From Treponema sp. (GTDB lineage Bacteria > Spirochaetota > Spirochaetia > Treponematales > Treponemataceae): a stretch of 44,606 nucleotides of DNA. Position numbers and translations under genes: made by a program. The stretch is from contig JAHAZL010000082.1 of assembly GCA_018384055.1 (NCBI GenBank), forward strand, positions 1-44,606, given 5' to 3'. This document shows, one piece after another, positions 16,977 to 24,199 of this stretch. Each line of letters starts with the position of its first letter. Within the stretch, counting starts at the first letter, position 1. The notes below the pieces were generated by a model. That model did no database searches. It had not been told where the DNA came from and saw only the letters and a program-made list of their open reading frames with translations.

Positions 16977-17593
16977 TCTTCAGTTTCCTCCTTGTTTGAT
17001 ACATTCTGCAGCTTTTTCTTAGAAATCTTAGAGCGAACAACTGCGGCAACCTGTTCATCACCAAGGAAAATACCGATTTTCTTGATGTTTGCCTTGGTTT
17101 CAGGAATCTTAACCTTTTCAAAAAGGTTAACGCGCTGTGTTGTTGTCCTCAATTCCTGTGACAGAAGCCTAACCTGTTCGTCAAGGACTTCTGCCATAAG
17201 ATCAAGCTCCAGAGCCTTTTCCATACGGTCTGCAGCCATATCAATCCACAATGGTGTTGAATAAAGGTCATAGTCTCCACGACCAAAATCTGCACCTTCG
17301 TAGACAGGGATTTTTACACCCGCAATATTGCCCCAGCCCTTCTTGATGTTCTTTACAGTAACCATGTCGGGCTTGAAAGCATCTTTTTCACCAAAGACGC
17401 TGATCCAGTTTTCAAATTCAGCCTCGAGCACCTTCTTCTGTGCACGAACTTCCTTTGCCTTTTCGTCAATGGTGCGGATTTCTGACTGCAGCTGCTGTTT
17501 TTTGAGGGTAAGAGTCGGCAGATAGCGCTGGTACATCTTAAGCGCATCTTTCTGAGTCTTCTGCTCGTTTTTAGTCAGCTTTAATTTTGCCAT
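16973..17593 (-). CDS. atpD: V-type ATPase subunit D (central stalk)
   Basis: A 206-residue coiled-coil protein. The N-terminal helix KLKLTKNEQKTQKDALKMYQ and the C-terminal helix LLSQELRTTTQRVNLFEKVKIP match the two long helices of the rotor shaft, the counterpart of F-type gamma. It links the A3B3 head to the K ring. It lies between atpB (24-base gap) and atpI (4-base overlap). The subunit F gene that usually accompanies it is absent from the operon. Confidence 0.92.
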   Translation of the reverse strand: MAKLKLTKNEQKTQKDALKMYQRYLPTLTLKKQQLQSEIRTIDEKAKEVRAQKKVLEAEFENWISVFGEKDAFKPDMVTVKNIKKGWGNIAGVKIPVYEGADFGRGDYDLYSTPLWIDMAADRMEKALELDLMAEVLDEQVRLLSQELRTTTQRVNLFEKVKIPETKANIKKIGIFLGDEQVAAVVRSKISKKKLQNVSNKEETEE

Positions 17594-17617
17594 AAAATAT
17601 CCTTATGCGAGTTCAGT

Positions 17618-18913
17618 TTATTTATTAGGCCAGAATTCTTCAATTAATTCTGTCTTAAGACCAGTTTCATTCTTTTCAAAGCATTCAGAAAGGATCTTCC
17701 ATCCGTTGTCCAAAGCTTCTTCAAGAGGAACATTTACAGTAAGGTCCATCATCTTTGCTTCGAACATTACGCCGTATTTGAGGAGTTTTTCATCCCATGC
17801 ACTCATGTTGAAACCCATGGACTTCTTTTCGAGTGTATCCTTGTAAGATGCGTAAAGACGAATCATGGCATCCATCAAAGAACGGTGATCCTTGCGGGTC
17901 TTGTTGTTAACCTGCTGCTTGAGACGAGACAGAGAACCGAATGGCTCAATGCGTCCACCCTTAAGGTAGTACTGACCTTCCGTAATGTAACCGGTGTTAT
18001 CTGGAACCGGGTGTGTAACATCATCACCAGGCATTGTTGTAACTGCAAGAACAGTGATTGAACCTGAATCATTGAAGTCAACAGCCTTTTCGTAGCGAGA
18101 TGCAAGCTGTGAGTAAAGGTCTCCAGGATAACCGCGGTTTGAAGGAACCTGTTCCTGTGTAATGGCGATTTCCTTCATTGAGTCTGCAAAGTTTGTCATG
18201 TCTGTAAGGAGAACGAGAACGTCCTTTCCCTTAAGGGCAAACTTTTCTGCAACTGCAAGTGAAAGATCAGGAATCTTCATACATTCTACAGTTGGGTCAG
18301 CAGCTGTATGAACGAACATAACTGTCTTAGAGAGGGCTCCACCTTCTTCCAGTGTCTTCTTGAAGAAGAGATAGTCATCGTACTTGAGACCCATTCCACC
18401 GAGAACGATTACATCTGCTTCTGCCTGCATGGCAATGCGAGCAAGGAGCTGGTTGTATGGTTCGCCTGAAATGGAGAAGATTGGAATCTTCTGAGAAACA
18501 ACCAATGTATTGAAAACATCAATCATCGGAATGTTTGTACGCATCATACGGTTAGGATTGATACGCTTTGATGGGTTTACAGAAGGACCACCGATTGAAA
18601 TGAGGTTTTCTGTAAGGGCTGGACCATGATCACGAGGTTCTGCAGAACCGTTGAAAATGCGTCCAAGAAGATCATCGCTGAAGGAAATCTTCATGTCGTG
18701 ACCAAGGAAGCGGATCTGATCGTTTGTTGCAACACCACGACCACCGGCAAAAACCTGAAGTGAAACAGTTTCACCGTCAATCTTGTTTACTTCGGCAAGG
18801 GACTTACCGAAGCGTGTTGTGATTTCTGCAAGTTCATTGAGCTTTACGCCCTTTGCCTTGACAGTAATAACGCTTCCGTTAATGCTTTCGATTTTGCTGT
18901 ATACCTTAGCCAT
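17618..18913 (-). CDS. atpB: V-type ATPase subunit B
   Basis: A 431-residue non-catalytic nucleotide-binding head subunit. It has the B-type degenerate P-loop SGEPYNQLLARIA (about 155-167) instead of a GxGKT motif, and VLVLLTDMTNFADSMKEIA followed by SNRGYPGDLYSQLASRYEKA (about 233-280), diagnostic of the family. A tail of LIEEFWP closes the protein. Its ATG overlaps the atpA stop by one base (TAATG). It alternates with subunit A in the hexameric head. Confidence 0.96.
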   Translation of the reverse strand: MAKVYSKIESINGSVITVKAKGVKLNELAEITTRFGKSLAEVNKIDGETVSLQVFAGGRGVATNDQIRFLGHDMKISFSDDLLGRIFNGSAEPRDHGPALTENLISIGGPSVNPSKRINPNRMMRTNIPMIDVFNTLVVSQKIPIFSISGEPYNQLLARIAMQAEADVIVLGGMGLKYDDYLFFKKTLEEGGALSKTVMFVHTAADPTVECMKIPDLSLAVAEKFALKGKDVLVLLTDMTNFADSMKEIAITQEQVPSNRGYPGDLYSQLASRYEKAVDFNDSGSITVLAVTTMPGDDVTHPVPDNTGYITEGQYYLKGGRIEPFGSLSRLKQQVNNKTRKDHRSLMDAMIRLYASYKDTLEKKSMGFNMSAWDEKLLKYGVMFEAKMMDLTVNVPLEEALDNGWKILSECFEKNETGLKTELIEEFWPNK

Positions 18914-20682
18914 TATTCACCGTCCTTGAGAAGAGCTTTTACATCTTCACCAATCTGGGCATTCTTTTCTTCAAGAGTTGCATCAATAGCTTTTTCAGCC
19001 TTTGCAAAGTCTGGAGTCTTGAATGCCTTGTAGTTCATATCGCGGAAATTCTGTGTAAGCCTGTTGAAGAATGTACGGGCATCGTCCTTTTCTTCAAAGT
19101 CAAATGTAGATCCGAGAATACCAACAATCTTAGCAAATACATACTGCTGGCGTTCGATGGAAGTTGCACCTTCGATTTCGTCAAATGAATCCTGCTGCAT
19201 GTAGATTGCATCAAGGAATTCGCTCTTGAGGTAAAGGATGAAGTCTGCAAGGCTTGTACCTTCTTCACCGACAACCTTCATCATCTGGTTAACTTCTGCA
19301 CCGCGCTTGTAAACATTGCGGGCATAGTCTACCCAAGACTTTGTGATTACTGGCTTGTACTTTGACCATGAATCAAGCGGGTCGATGGCTGGGTAACGGC
19401 GAGCATCAGAACGGGCACGGGAAAGACCGTGGAATGCACCGACAACCTTAAGTGTAGCCTGTGTAACCGGTTCTTCAAAGTTACCGCCGGCAGGAGAAAC
19501 TGTACCACCGATTGTTACTGAACCTGTTTCACCGTCGCGGAGCTTTACGATACCAGCGCGTTCATAGAAGGAAGCGATTGTAGATTCAAGGTATGCTGGG
19601 AATGCTTCTTCACCTGGGATTTCCTCAAGACGGCCAGACATTTCGCGCATAGCCTGAGCCCAACGAGATGTTGAGTCTGCAAGGAGGAGAACGTTAAGTC
19701 CCATCTGGCGATAGTATTCAGCAAGGGTAACACCTGTGTAACAAGATGCTTCGCGGGAAGCAACTGGCATTGAAGATGTATTGCAGATGATGATTGTTCT
19801 TTCCATAAGTGAACGGCCAGTTCTTGGGTCCTTCAATTCTGGGAATTCTGTAAGGGTTTCAACAACTTCACCGGCGCGTTCACCACAAGCAGCGATGATA
19901 ACGATGTCAACGTTTGCATTGCGGGATGTTGTATGCTGGAGAACTGTCTTACCTGCACCGAAAGGCCCAGGAATACAGTATGTACCACCGCGGGCTACAG
20001 GGAAGAATGTATCAATGAGGCGAACCTTTGTTTCCATTGGTTCATCCGGACTCAAGCGTTCTGCATAGCAGTTTACTGCACGCTTAACAGGCCACTTGAA
20101 GCTCATTGAAATGTTAACTGTCTTTCCCTTTTCGTCGGCAAGAGTTGCGATTGTATCGTGGATCTTGTAGGAACCAGCCTTTGCAATCTTCTTGATTGTA
20201 TAAGTTCCAAGGAATCCGAAAGGAACAAGAATCTTGTGTGTGAATGGTCCTTCTGGAACTGTACCAACGCTGTCGCCGGCAAGCACTTTGTCGCCTTCCT
20301 TTGCAGTTGGTGTGAATTCCCACTTCTTTTCTTCATTGAGGGCTGGAAGATAAACACCGCGTTCAAGGAAGTAGCCTGACTTTTCTGCAAGCAATGGAAG
20401 TGGATTCTGAAGACCGTCGTAAACCTGGCCAAGAAGACCAGGACCAACTTCTACAGAAAGAAGGTCACCGGTAAATTCTACTGAACAGTCTGTAGAAATA
20501 CCGTTTGTCATTTCATAAATCTGCATCTGAGCTGTATTGCCGCGGATACGGATAACCTCACCCTTAAGGCTCTGTCCGTCAACTTTAACATAGCCTACTT
20601 CGTTGAGAGAAACCTTTCCGTCAAATTCAACGGAAACCATGTTTCCGTTTACAGCTACAACTTTGCCTTTTGTATCTGTCAT
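18913..20682 (-). CDS. atpA: V-type ATPase subunit A (catalytic)
   Basis: A 589-residue catalytic subunit. The P-loop GPFGAGKTVLQ spans 239-249, the A-subunit form. The non-homologous insertion between the N-terminal barrel and the P-loop (about 110-200) is present, as in all V-type A subunits. ADSTSRWAQAMREMSGRLEEIPGEE near 340-365 is the conserved switch/arginine-rich region. It starts within the DUF2764 gene's stop (ATGA overlap). Together with B it hydrolyses or makes ATP. Confidence 0.97.
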   Translation of the reverse strand: MTDTKGKVVAVNGNMVSVEFDGKVSLNEVGYVKVDGQSLKGEVIRIRGNTAQMQIYEMTNGISTDCSVEFTGDLLSVEVGPGLLGQVYDGLQNPLPLLAEKSGYFLERGVYLPALNEEKKWEFTPTAKEGDKVLAGDSVGTVPEGPFTHKILVPFGFLGTYTIKKIAKAGSYKIHDTIATLADEKGKTVNISMSFKWPVKRAVNCYAERLSPDEPMETKVRLIDTFFPVARGGTYCIPGPFGAGKTVLQHTTSRNANVDIVIIAACGERAGEVVETLTEFPELKDPRTGRSLMERTIIICNTSSMPVASREASCYTGVTLAEYYRQMGLNVLLLADSTSRWAQAMREMSGRLEEIPGEEAFPAYLESTIASFYERAGIVKLRDGETGSVTIGGTVSPAGGNFEEPVTQATLKVVGAFHGLSRARSDARRYPAIDPLDSWSKYKPVITKSWVDYARNVYKRGAEVNQMMKVVGEEGTSLADFILYLKSEFLDAIYMQQDSFDEIEGATSIERQQYVFAKIVGILGSTFDFEEKDDARTFFNRLTQNFRDMNYKAFKTPDFAKAEKAIDATLEEKNAQIGEDVKALLKDGE

Positions 20683-21227
20683 TTGTTTTCTCCAAGTATT
20701 GAGTCGTAAATTTTGTGATAAGAAGCCAAACCTTCATCCCTGTTAAACTTCTTCATGCGCTCTGCAAGCATAAGCTTGAGTCCGTAATTGAAAACTGCAT
20801 CCACTGAAAACATGTCCATTGGAGCAAGCTTGTCAAGTACGCTCATCCTGTACTGATTAAGGAACTGCTCGGCGCTTAAAGGACTATCCATTCCTGTAGC
20901 TGTACGTGCAGCCTGGATAACTTCACCGTCACTTGTCGATGGAAGATCCTTGTTGTCCTTCTTCATCTTAAGGGCGCGAAGCTGTGCCAGTGCAAGGCGA
21001 AGGTTGCGTTCCTTCTCGTACCACTGGTCAAGGAATGGTGACCCAGTCGATTCTGTTTCCAACGGTGGTTCCAGTGTAAGGTTTTCTGCCATGATCTTTG
21101 CCTTGTCAGACATGAATCTTGCACAGAGGTCCTTGAAGTATTCAACAGTCAGAGGAAGTTTCTGATTGCTGTCATCGTTCACTGAGAATGCTGGAAGCTG
21201 GGACACTAAATAATAGAGATGTTCCAC
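20679..21227 (-). CDS. DUF2764 protein of the V-ATPase operon
   Basis: A 182-residue helical protein starting MEHLYYLVSQLPAF, which is the DUF2764 signature; it also shows FLDQWYEKERNLRLALAQLRALK (about 65-87). Genes of this family sit between atpE and atpA in spirochetes and Bacteroidetes, whose operons lack subunit C. It is therefore a likely subunit-C equivalent (socket between rotor and ring), but this is inference from position and size. The start codon is GTG and shares a base with the atpE stop TAG; the stop overlaps atpA by four bases, so it is tightly coupled to both. Confidence 0.85.
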   Translation of the reverse strand: MEHLYYLVSQLPAFSVNDDSNQKLPLTVEYFKDLCARFMSDKAKIMAENLTLEPPLETESTGSPFLDQWYEKERNLRLALAQLRALKMKKDNKDLPSTSDGEVIQAARTATGMDSPLSAEQFLNQYRMSVLDKLAPMDMFSVDAVFNYGLKLMLAERMKKFNRDEGLASYHKIYDSILGENK

Positions 21228-21976
21228 TATTTTTTTCCTTTTGGTGCTGCTTTCTTAGCAGGTTCCTTTTTTTCAGTTCCTTTCTTAGCTGGAGCCTTCT
21301 TAGCAGGAGCAGCCTTCTTTTCAGCCTTAACTTCTGGTGCAGCCTTTGGAGATTCTTCAGCAATGCCTGCAGCAGCCTTCTTCATAAGTTCTGTTGTCTT
21401 AGGATTAAGGTATGCACTGAACAAAGAAGCAACTTCTTCTGCGCTGAAGTCATAGAATGCTTCTCCGCCCTTTGTTCCGATTCTGAAACCGGCAGAAAGG
21501 GATGCATCAGCCTTGATTTCCACACCCTTGGAAAGCTTGCCCTTGAGGGCTGTCTTAATTCCGCTTTCAAGAGCCTTAACATCCTTTGCAGGAAGAAGAA
21601 TTGAAACGTCTGTAGCATCATTGTTCGCAGCCCATGACTTGACAGCATCAGGAATAATCTTCTTGAGAAGATCCTTGTCCATAGCTTTTTCTGTTTCTGC
21701 GCTTACGAGGGCAGAAAGTTCCTTGTTGATGCCATCACGGAATGAAATGATAAGGTTGCGACCTGCCTGTGCAATGGCATCTTCGCTAGCCTTTTCCATA
21801 CGCTCTGTTTCTGCCTTAGCAGTCTTGATAATGCTGTCTGCTTTGGCTTCAGCATCACTAACAATAGAGGCAGCCTTTTTTTCTGCTTCAGCAATAATCT
21901 TCTGTGCAGCAGATTCAGCACTTGCAACTCCGTCCTTCTTGATCTTTTCGATCAGTTCTTGTAACTGAATGTCCAT
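21227..21976 (-). CDS. atpE: V-type ATPase subunit E (peripheral stalk) with Lys/Ala tail
   Basis: A 249-residue protein. Residues 1-75 form an alanine-rich coiled coil (QELIEKIKKDGVASAESAA...), and 80-200 the globular domain that binds the head. From about residue 208 comes a low-complexity tail of KKAAPAKK-like units, histone-H1-like, absent from standard subunit E (about 190-200 residues). It is the first gene of the operon, with an AGAGG ribosome-binding site. No convincing promoter was found in the 49-base gap before it, so read-through from galM or a non-canonical promoter is possible. The partner stalk subunit G/H is not encoded here. Confidence 0.88.
   Translation of the reverse strand: MDIQLQELIEKIKKDGVASAESAAQKIIAEAEKKAASIVSDAEAKADSIIKTAKAETERMEKASEDAIAQAGRNLIISFRDGINKELSALVSAETEKAMDKDLLKKIIPDAVKSWAANNDATDVSILLPAKDVKALESGIKTALKGKLSKGVEIKADASLSAGFRIGTKGGEAFYDFSAEEVASLFSAYLNPKTTELMKKAAAGIAEESPKAAPEVKAEKKAAPAKKAPAKKGTEKKEPAKKAAPKGKK
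21230..21355 (-). repeat. Lys/Ala/Pro low-complexity tail coding region in atpE
   Basis: Encodes residues 208-249 of subunit E, built from irregular KKAAPAKKAPAKK-like units with many lysines and few acidic residues. It lies immediately before the DUF2764 start. Confidence 0.7.
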
Positions 21977-22025
21977 TACAACCTCTCTATTAAAATATAT
22001 TTCTTAAGCCTTTTAATTTAAGCCC

Positions 22026-23072
22026 TTAAAAACCGAATTTATAAACTGTAACTTCATGATATGGTTTTTCAGGAGTTACGATGCAAGGCGGGAAGCTTGC
22101 CTGGTTTGGTGTATCAGGATAGCTTTCTGTTTCAAGACAAACTGCATCATGTCTCTTGTGAATGTAACCGTTCTTACCCTGAGAACCAGCAACCCAGTTT
22201 GCAGTATAAACCTGACAGCCAGGAAGTGTTGTTGAAACTGTCATGGATCTTCCGCTTGCAGGATCCCTGAGAACAGCAAACTGCTTGAGCCTTCCGTCGT
22301 ATTCGTCAACGCAGTATGCATGGTCATATCCGTTTCCGGTAGCTTCAATGTCTTTTCCAAGAAGCTTTGGTTTTCTAAAGTCAAATACAGGATTGTCATC
22401 AACTGAAAGAAGCTTTCCTGTTGGAATGAGCTTGTCGCTTACTTCCACAAACTTTGAGCAGTCAAGCTGAAGTTCCTGGTCGTAGATTGCACCGCCATTG
22501 TATCCCTTAAGGTTGAAGTATGCGTGGTTAGTAAGGTTCACAGGTGTCGGAGCATCAGAGGATGCCGTATACTCAAGGGAAAGTTCGTTCTTTTCGTTGA
22601 GGGTGTAAACAACCTTTACAGAAAGGTTTCCCGGCATTCCCTGTTCGCCGTCTGGACTGAACCTTGAAAATTCAATGCCGTGGCCTCTCTTTGTGATTAC
22701 CTTCTTTGCATCCCAGACTTTCTTTTCATAGCGGTCGAATCCACCGTGAAGGCAGTTTCCGCTGTCATTGTTGTCCAGGACATATTCTTTTCCGTTGAGG
22801 GAAAATTTTGCACCGCCAATTCTGTTTGCAAAACGGCCTACTACAGTACCGAAACTGAGGTTGTCGTTTGCAAAGCCTTCGAGAGTTGAGCATCCAAGGA
22901 GAGCATCAACCTTCTTGCCTTTTCCAGCAGGAAGAAGAATGCTTGTAATGGTGCATCCGTAATTTGTAACGGAAACACTCATTTTACCGTTAGAAATTGT
23001 GAACAAAGAAACATCCCTGCCGTCGCAAAGAGTTCCGAATTTTGATTTTTTAATTCTAATAAGAGTACTCAT
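22026..23072 (-). CDS. galM: Aldose 1-epimerase (mutarotase)
   Basis: A 348-residue cytosolic enzyme that interconverts alpha and beta anomers of galactose or glucose at the head of the Leloir pathway. Motifs: VVGRFANRIGGAKF (77-90), H109 in NCLHGG, H183 in LTNHAYFNLKG (the proposed general acid) and E314 in CLETESYPDTPNQ (the proposed base). Length is standard. The ATG at 23072 lies seven bases after TATAAT; an AGGA is present but touches the start codon, too close for normal use. It sits 49 bases upstream of the V-ATPase operon and might be co-transcribed with it. Confidence 0.95.
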   Translation of the reverse strand: MSTLIRIKKSKFGTLCDGRDVSLFTISNGKMSVSVTNYGCTITSILLPAGKGKKVDALLGCSTLEGFANDNLSFGTVVGRFANRIGGAKFSLNGKEYVLDNNDSGNCLHGGFDRYEKKVWDAKKVITKRGHGIEFSRFSPDGEQGMPGNLSVKVVYTLNEKNELSLEYTASSDAPTPVNLTNHAYFNLKGYNGGAIYDQELQLDCSKFVEVSDKLIPTGKLLSVDDNPVFDFRKPKLLGKDIEATGNGYDHAYCVDEYDGRLKQFAVLRDPASGRSMTVSTTLPGCQVYTANWVAGSQGKNGYIHKRHDAVCLETESYPDTPNQASFPPCIVTPEKPYHEVTVYKFGF

Positions 23073-23079
23073 ATCCTAA

Positions 23080-23108
23080 ATTATATGCCTGAATGAGCCA
23101 TAATTCAA
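23080..23108 (-). promoter_or_regulatory. Promoter for galM
   Basis: Minus strand TTGAAT (23103-23108), 17 bases, TATAAT (23080-23085). Transcription is predicted to start at about the A of the galM ATG (23072). Confidence 0.65.
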
Positions 23109-23150
23109 GAAAAGAAATAAAATTAAGGTATTTTTAATGAAGAAACCGTA

Positions 23151-23837
23151 TCATAGCATCTGAATTACAAGCCTGACTTCCTGAGCAGAACGGCTTGTAA
23201 GGCGGGCTATTTCTTCAGCTGGTAGGCCTGCCCTATGATATTCCCTTACCTGCTGGAAGAAATCCTTTTTCGGAACAATCTGGTCTTCGGTTCTATAAAC
23301 GACTGTATTCAGTATAGGGATTTGCTGAAGATTTTCCTGCTGATCATCTTCCTTTTCCTGTATTTTTGGCACTGCAGTTTTCTGAGGATAAATATTGCTT
23401 TCTTGGGAATAAATCTTATCCCCAATACCAAGTTCCACCCTTGCTTTTTCAGTAAAGGCAAATTCCCCCTGTATAGGCTCGCTCTTGCCTGCCCCGTAAG
23501 GAGATGCACTCTTTTTATGATGCTTTATGCCGGTTGATTCTACGGCAACACGGAATTCCTTTTCCCTCTGCTGTGTATCAAGTTCACGCCTTAGGACAGC
23601 AAGCCTTCTGTCTGCCTCAGCCTTAACTCTGTTGAGTTCCTGAATTTTGCTGTCTACAAGCCTCATATCCCTTTCGGTTGCATTATTGGCCTCACGAATC
23701 TTTTCGTTGATGGCATCCCTGGTTTCTTCAATGATTTTCTTAGTAGAAAATGCCCTATTGAACTTATGGAGCAAAATGAACCACATGAGGATATTAAAAA
23801 AGACCAGTAGAACAGTAGTAACGGCAATGACGGACAT
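23151..23837 (-). CDS. Membrane-anchored coiled-coil protein with C-terminal HTH-like segment
   Basis: A 228-residue uncharacterised protein. Residues 1-24 are one transmembrane helix, 30-100 a charged coiled coil (TRDAINEKIREANNATERD, then VKAEADRRLAVLRRELDTQQ), 100-195 a low-complexity stretch, and 198-228 a short helix-turn-helix-like end, EYHRAGLPAEEIARLTSRS plus the following helix. This layout recalls small membrane proteins found in spirochete and firmicute motility neighbourhoods, but no name can be given with certainty. It starts three bases after the 119-aa gene and has a weak AGG six bases before its ATG. Last gene of the fliA operon; no clear terminator follows. Confidence 0.65.
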   Translation of the reverse strand: MSVIAVTTVLLVFFNILMWFILLHKFNRAFSTKKIIEETRDAINEKIREANNATERDMRLVDSKIQELNRVKAEADRRLAVLRRELDTQQREKEFRVAVESTGIKHHKKSASPYGAGKSEPIQGEFAFTEKARVELGIGDKIYSQESNIYPQKTAVPKIQEKEDDQQENLQQIPILNTVVYRTEDQIVPKKDFFQQVREYHRAGLPAEEIARLTSRSAQEVRLVIQML

Positions 23838-23839
23838 AT

Positions 23840-24199
23840 TTAACCTATAAGATCTATATGCTGACCAAGATTAGGGTCTCGAATTTCATACAATTTCTTA
23901 TCTGGCTGAGCTGTCTGCTCTTCATGAGCACTTTCCTCTTCCTTTTCAGTCTCCGAGCCACCTTCAAGAAGAGTTTGTCCTGCCCCCCCACCCTGATTTA
24001 CGTCAGCCTTGATGCTGTTGGATTCTCTGTTCTTGGAACTTTCCTGAACGGTTTTTGCCTTTTCAGAATCCTGCTGTGCTGCCTTTTCCATATTGGCTCG
24101 GTTTGCCATGGAAGCACTCTGAATCTGAGAAGCATTGAACTGTCCCATTTTATCCATTTGTGAATATACAGTGGAAAGATCAATTGGCTGAATAGCCAT
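23840..24199 (-). CDS. Small uncharacterised polar protein
   Basis: A 119-residue soluble, low-complexity protein rich in Gln, Ser, Glu and Lys, without a signal peptide or membrane helix. The ends look more ordered than the middle: MAIQPIDLSTVYSQMDKMGQ and a C-terminal LYEIRDPNLGQHIDLIG. It is clearly translated, because GGAGG stands five bases before the ATG, its first 20 bases overlap the fapA 3' end, and the next gene follows by three bases. Function is unknown; placement in the fliA-fapA operon suggests a motility role. Confidence 0.65.
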   Translation of the reverse strand: MAIQPIDLSTVYSQMDKMGQFNASQIQSASMANRANMEKAAQQDSEKAKTVQESSKNRESNSIKADVNQGGGAGQTLLEGGSETEKEEESAHEEQTAQPDKKLYEIRDPNLGQHIDLIG

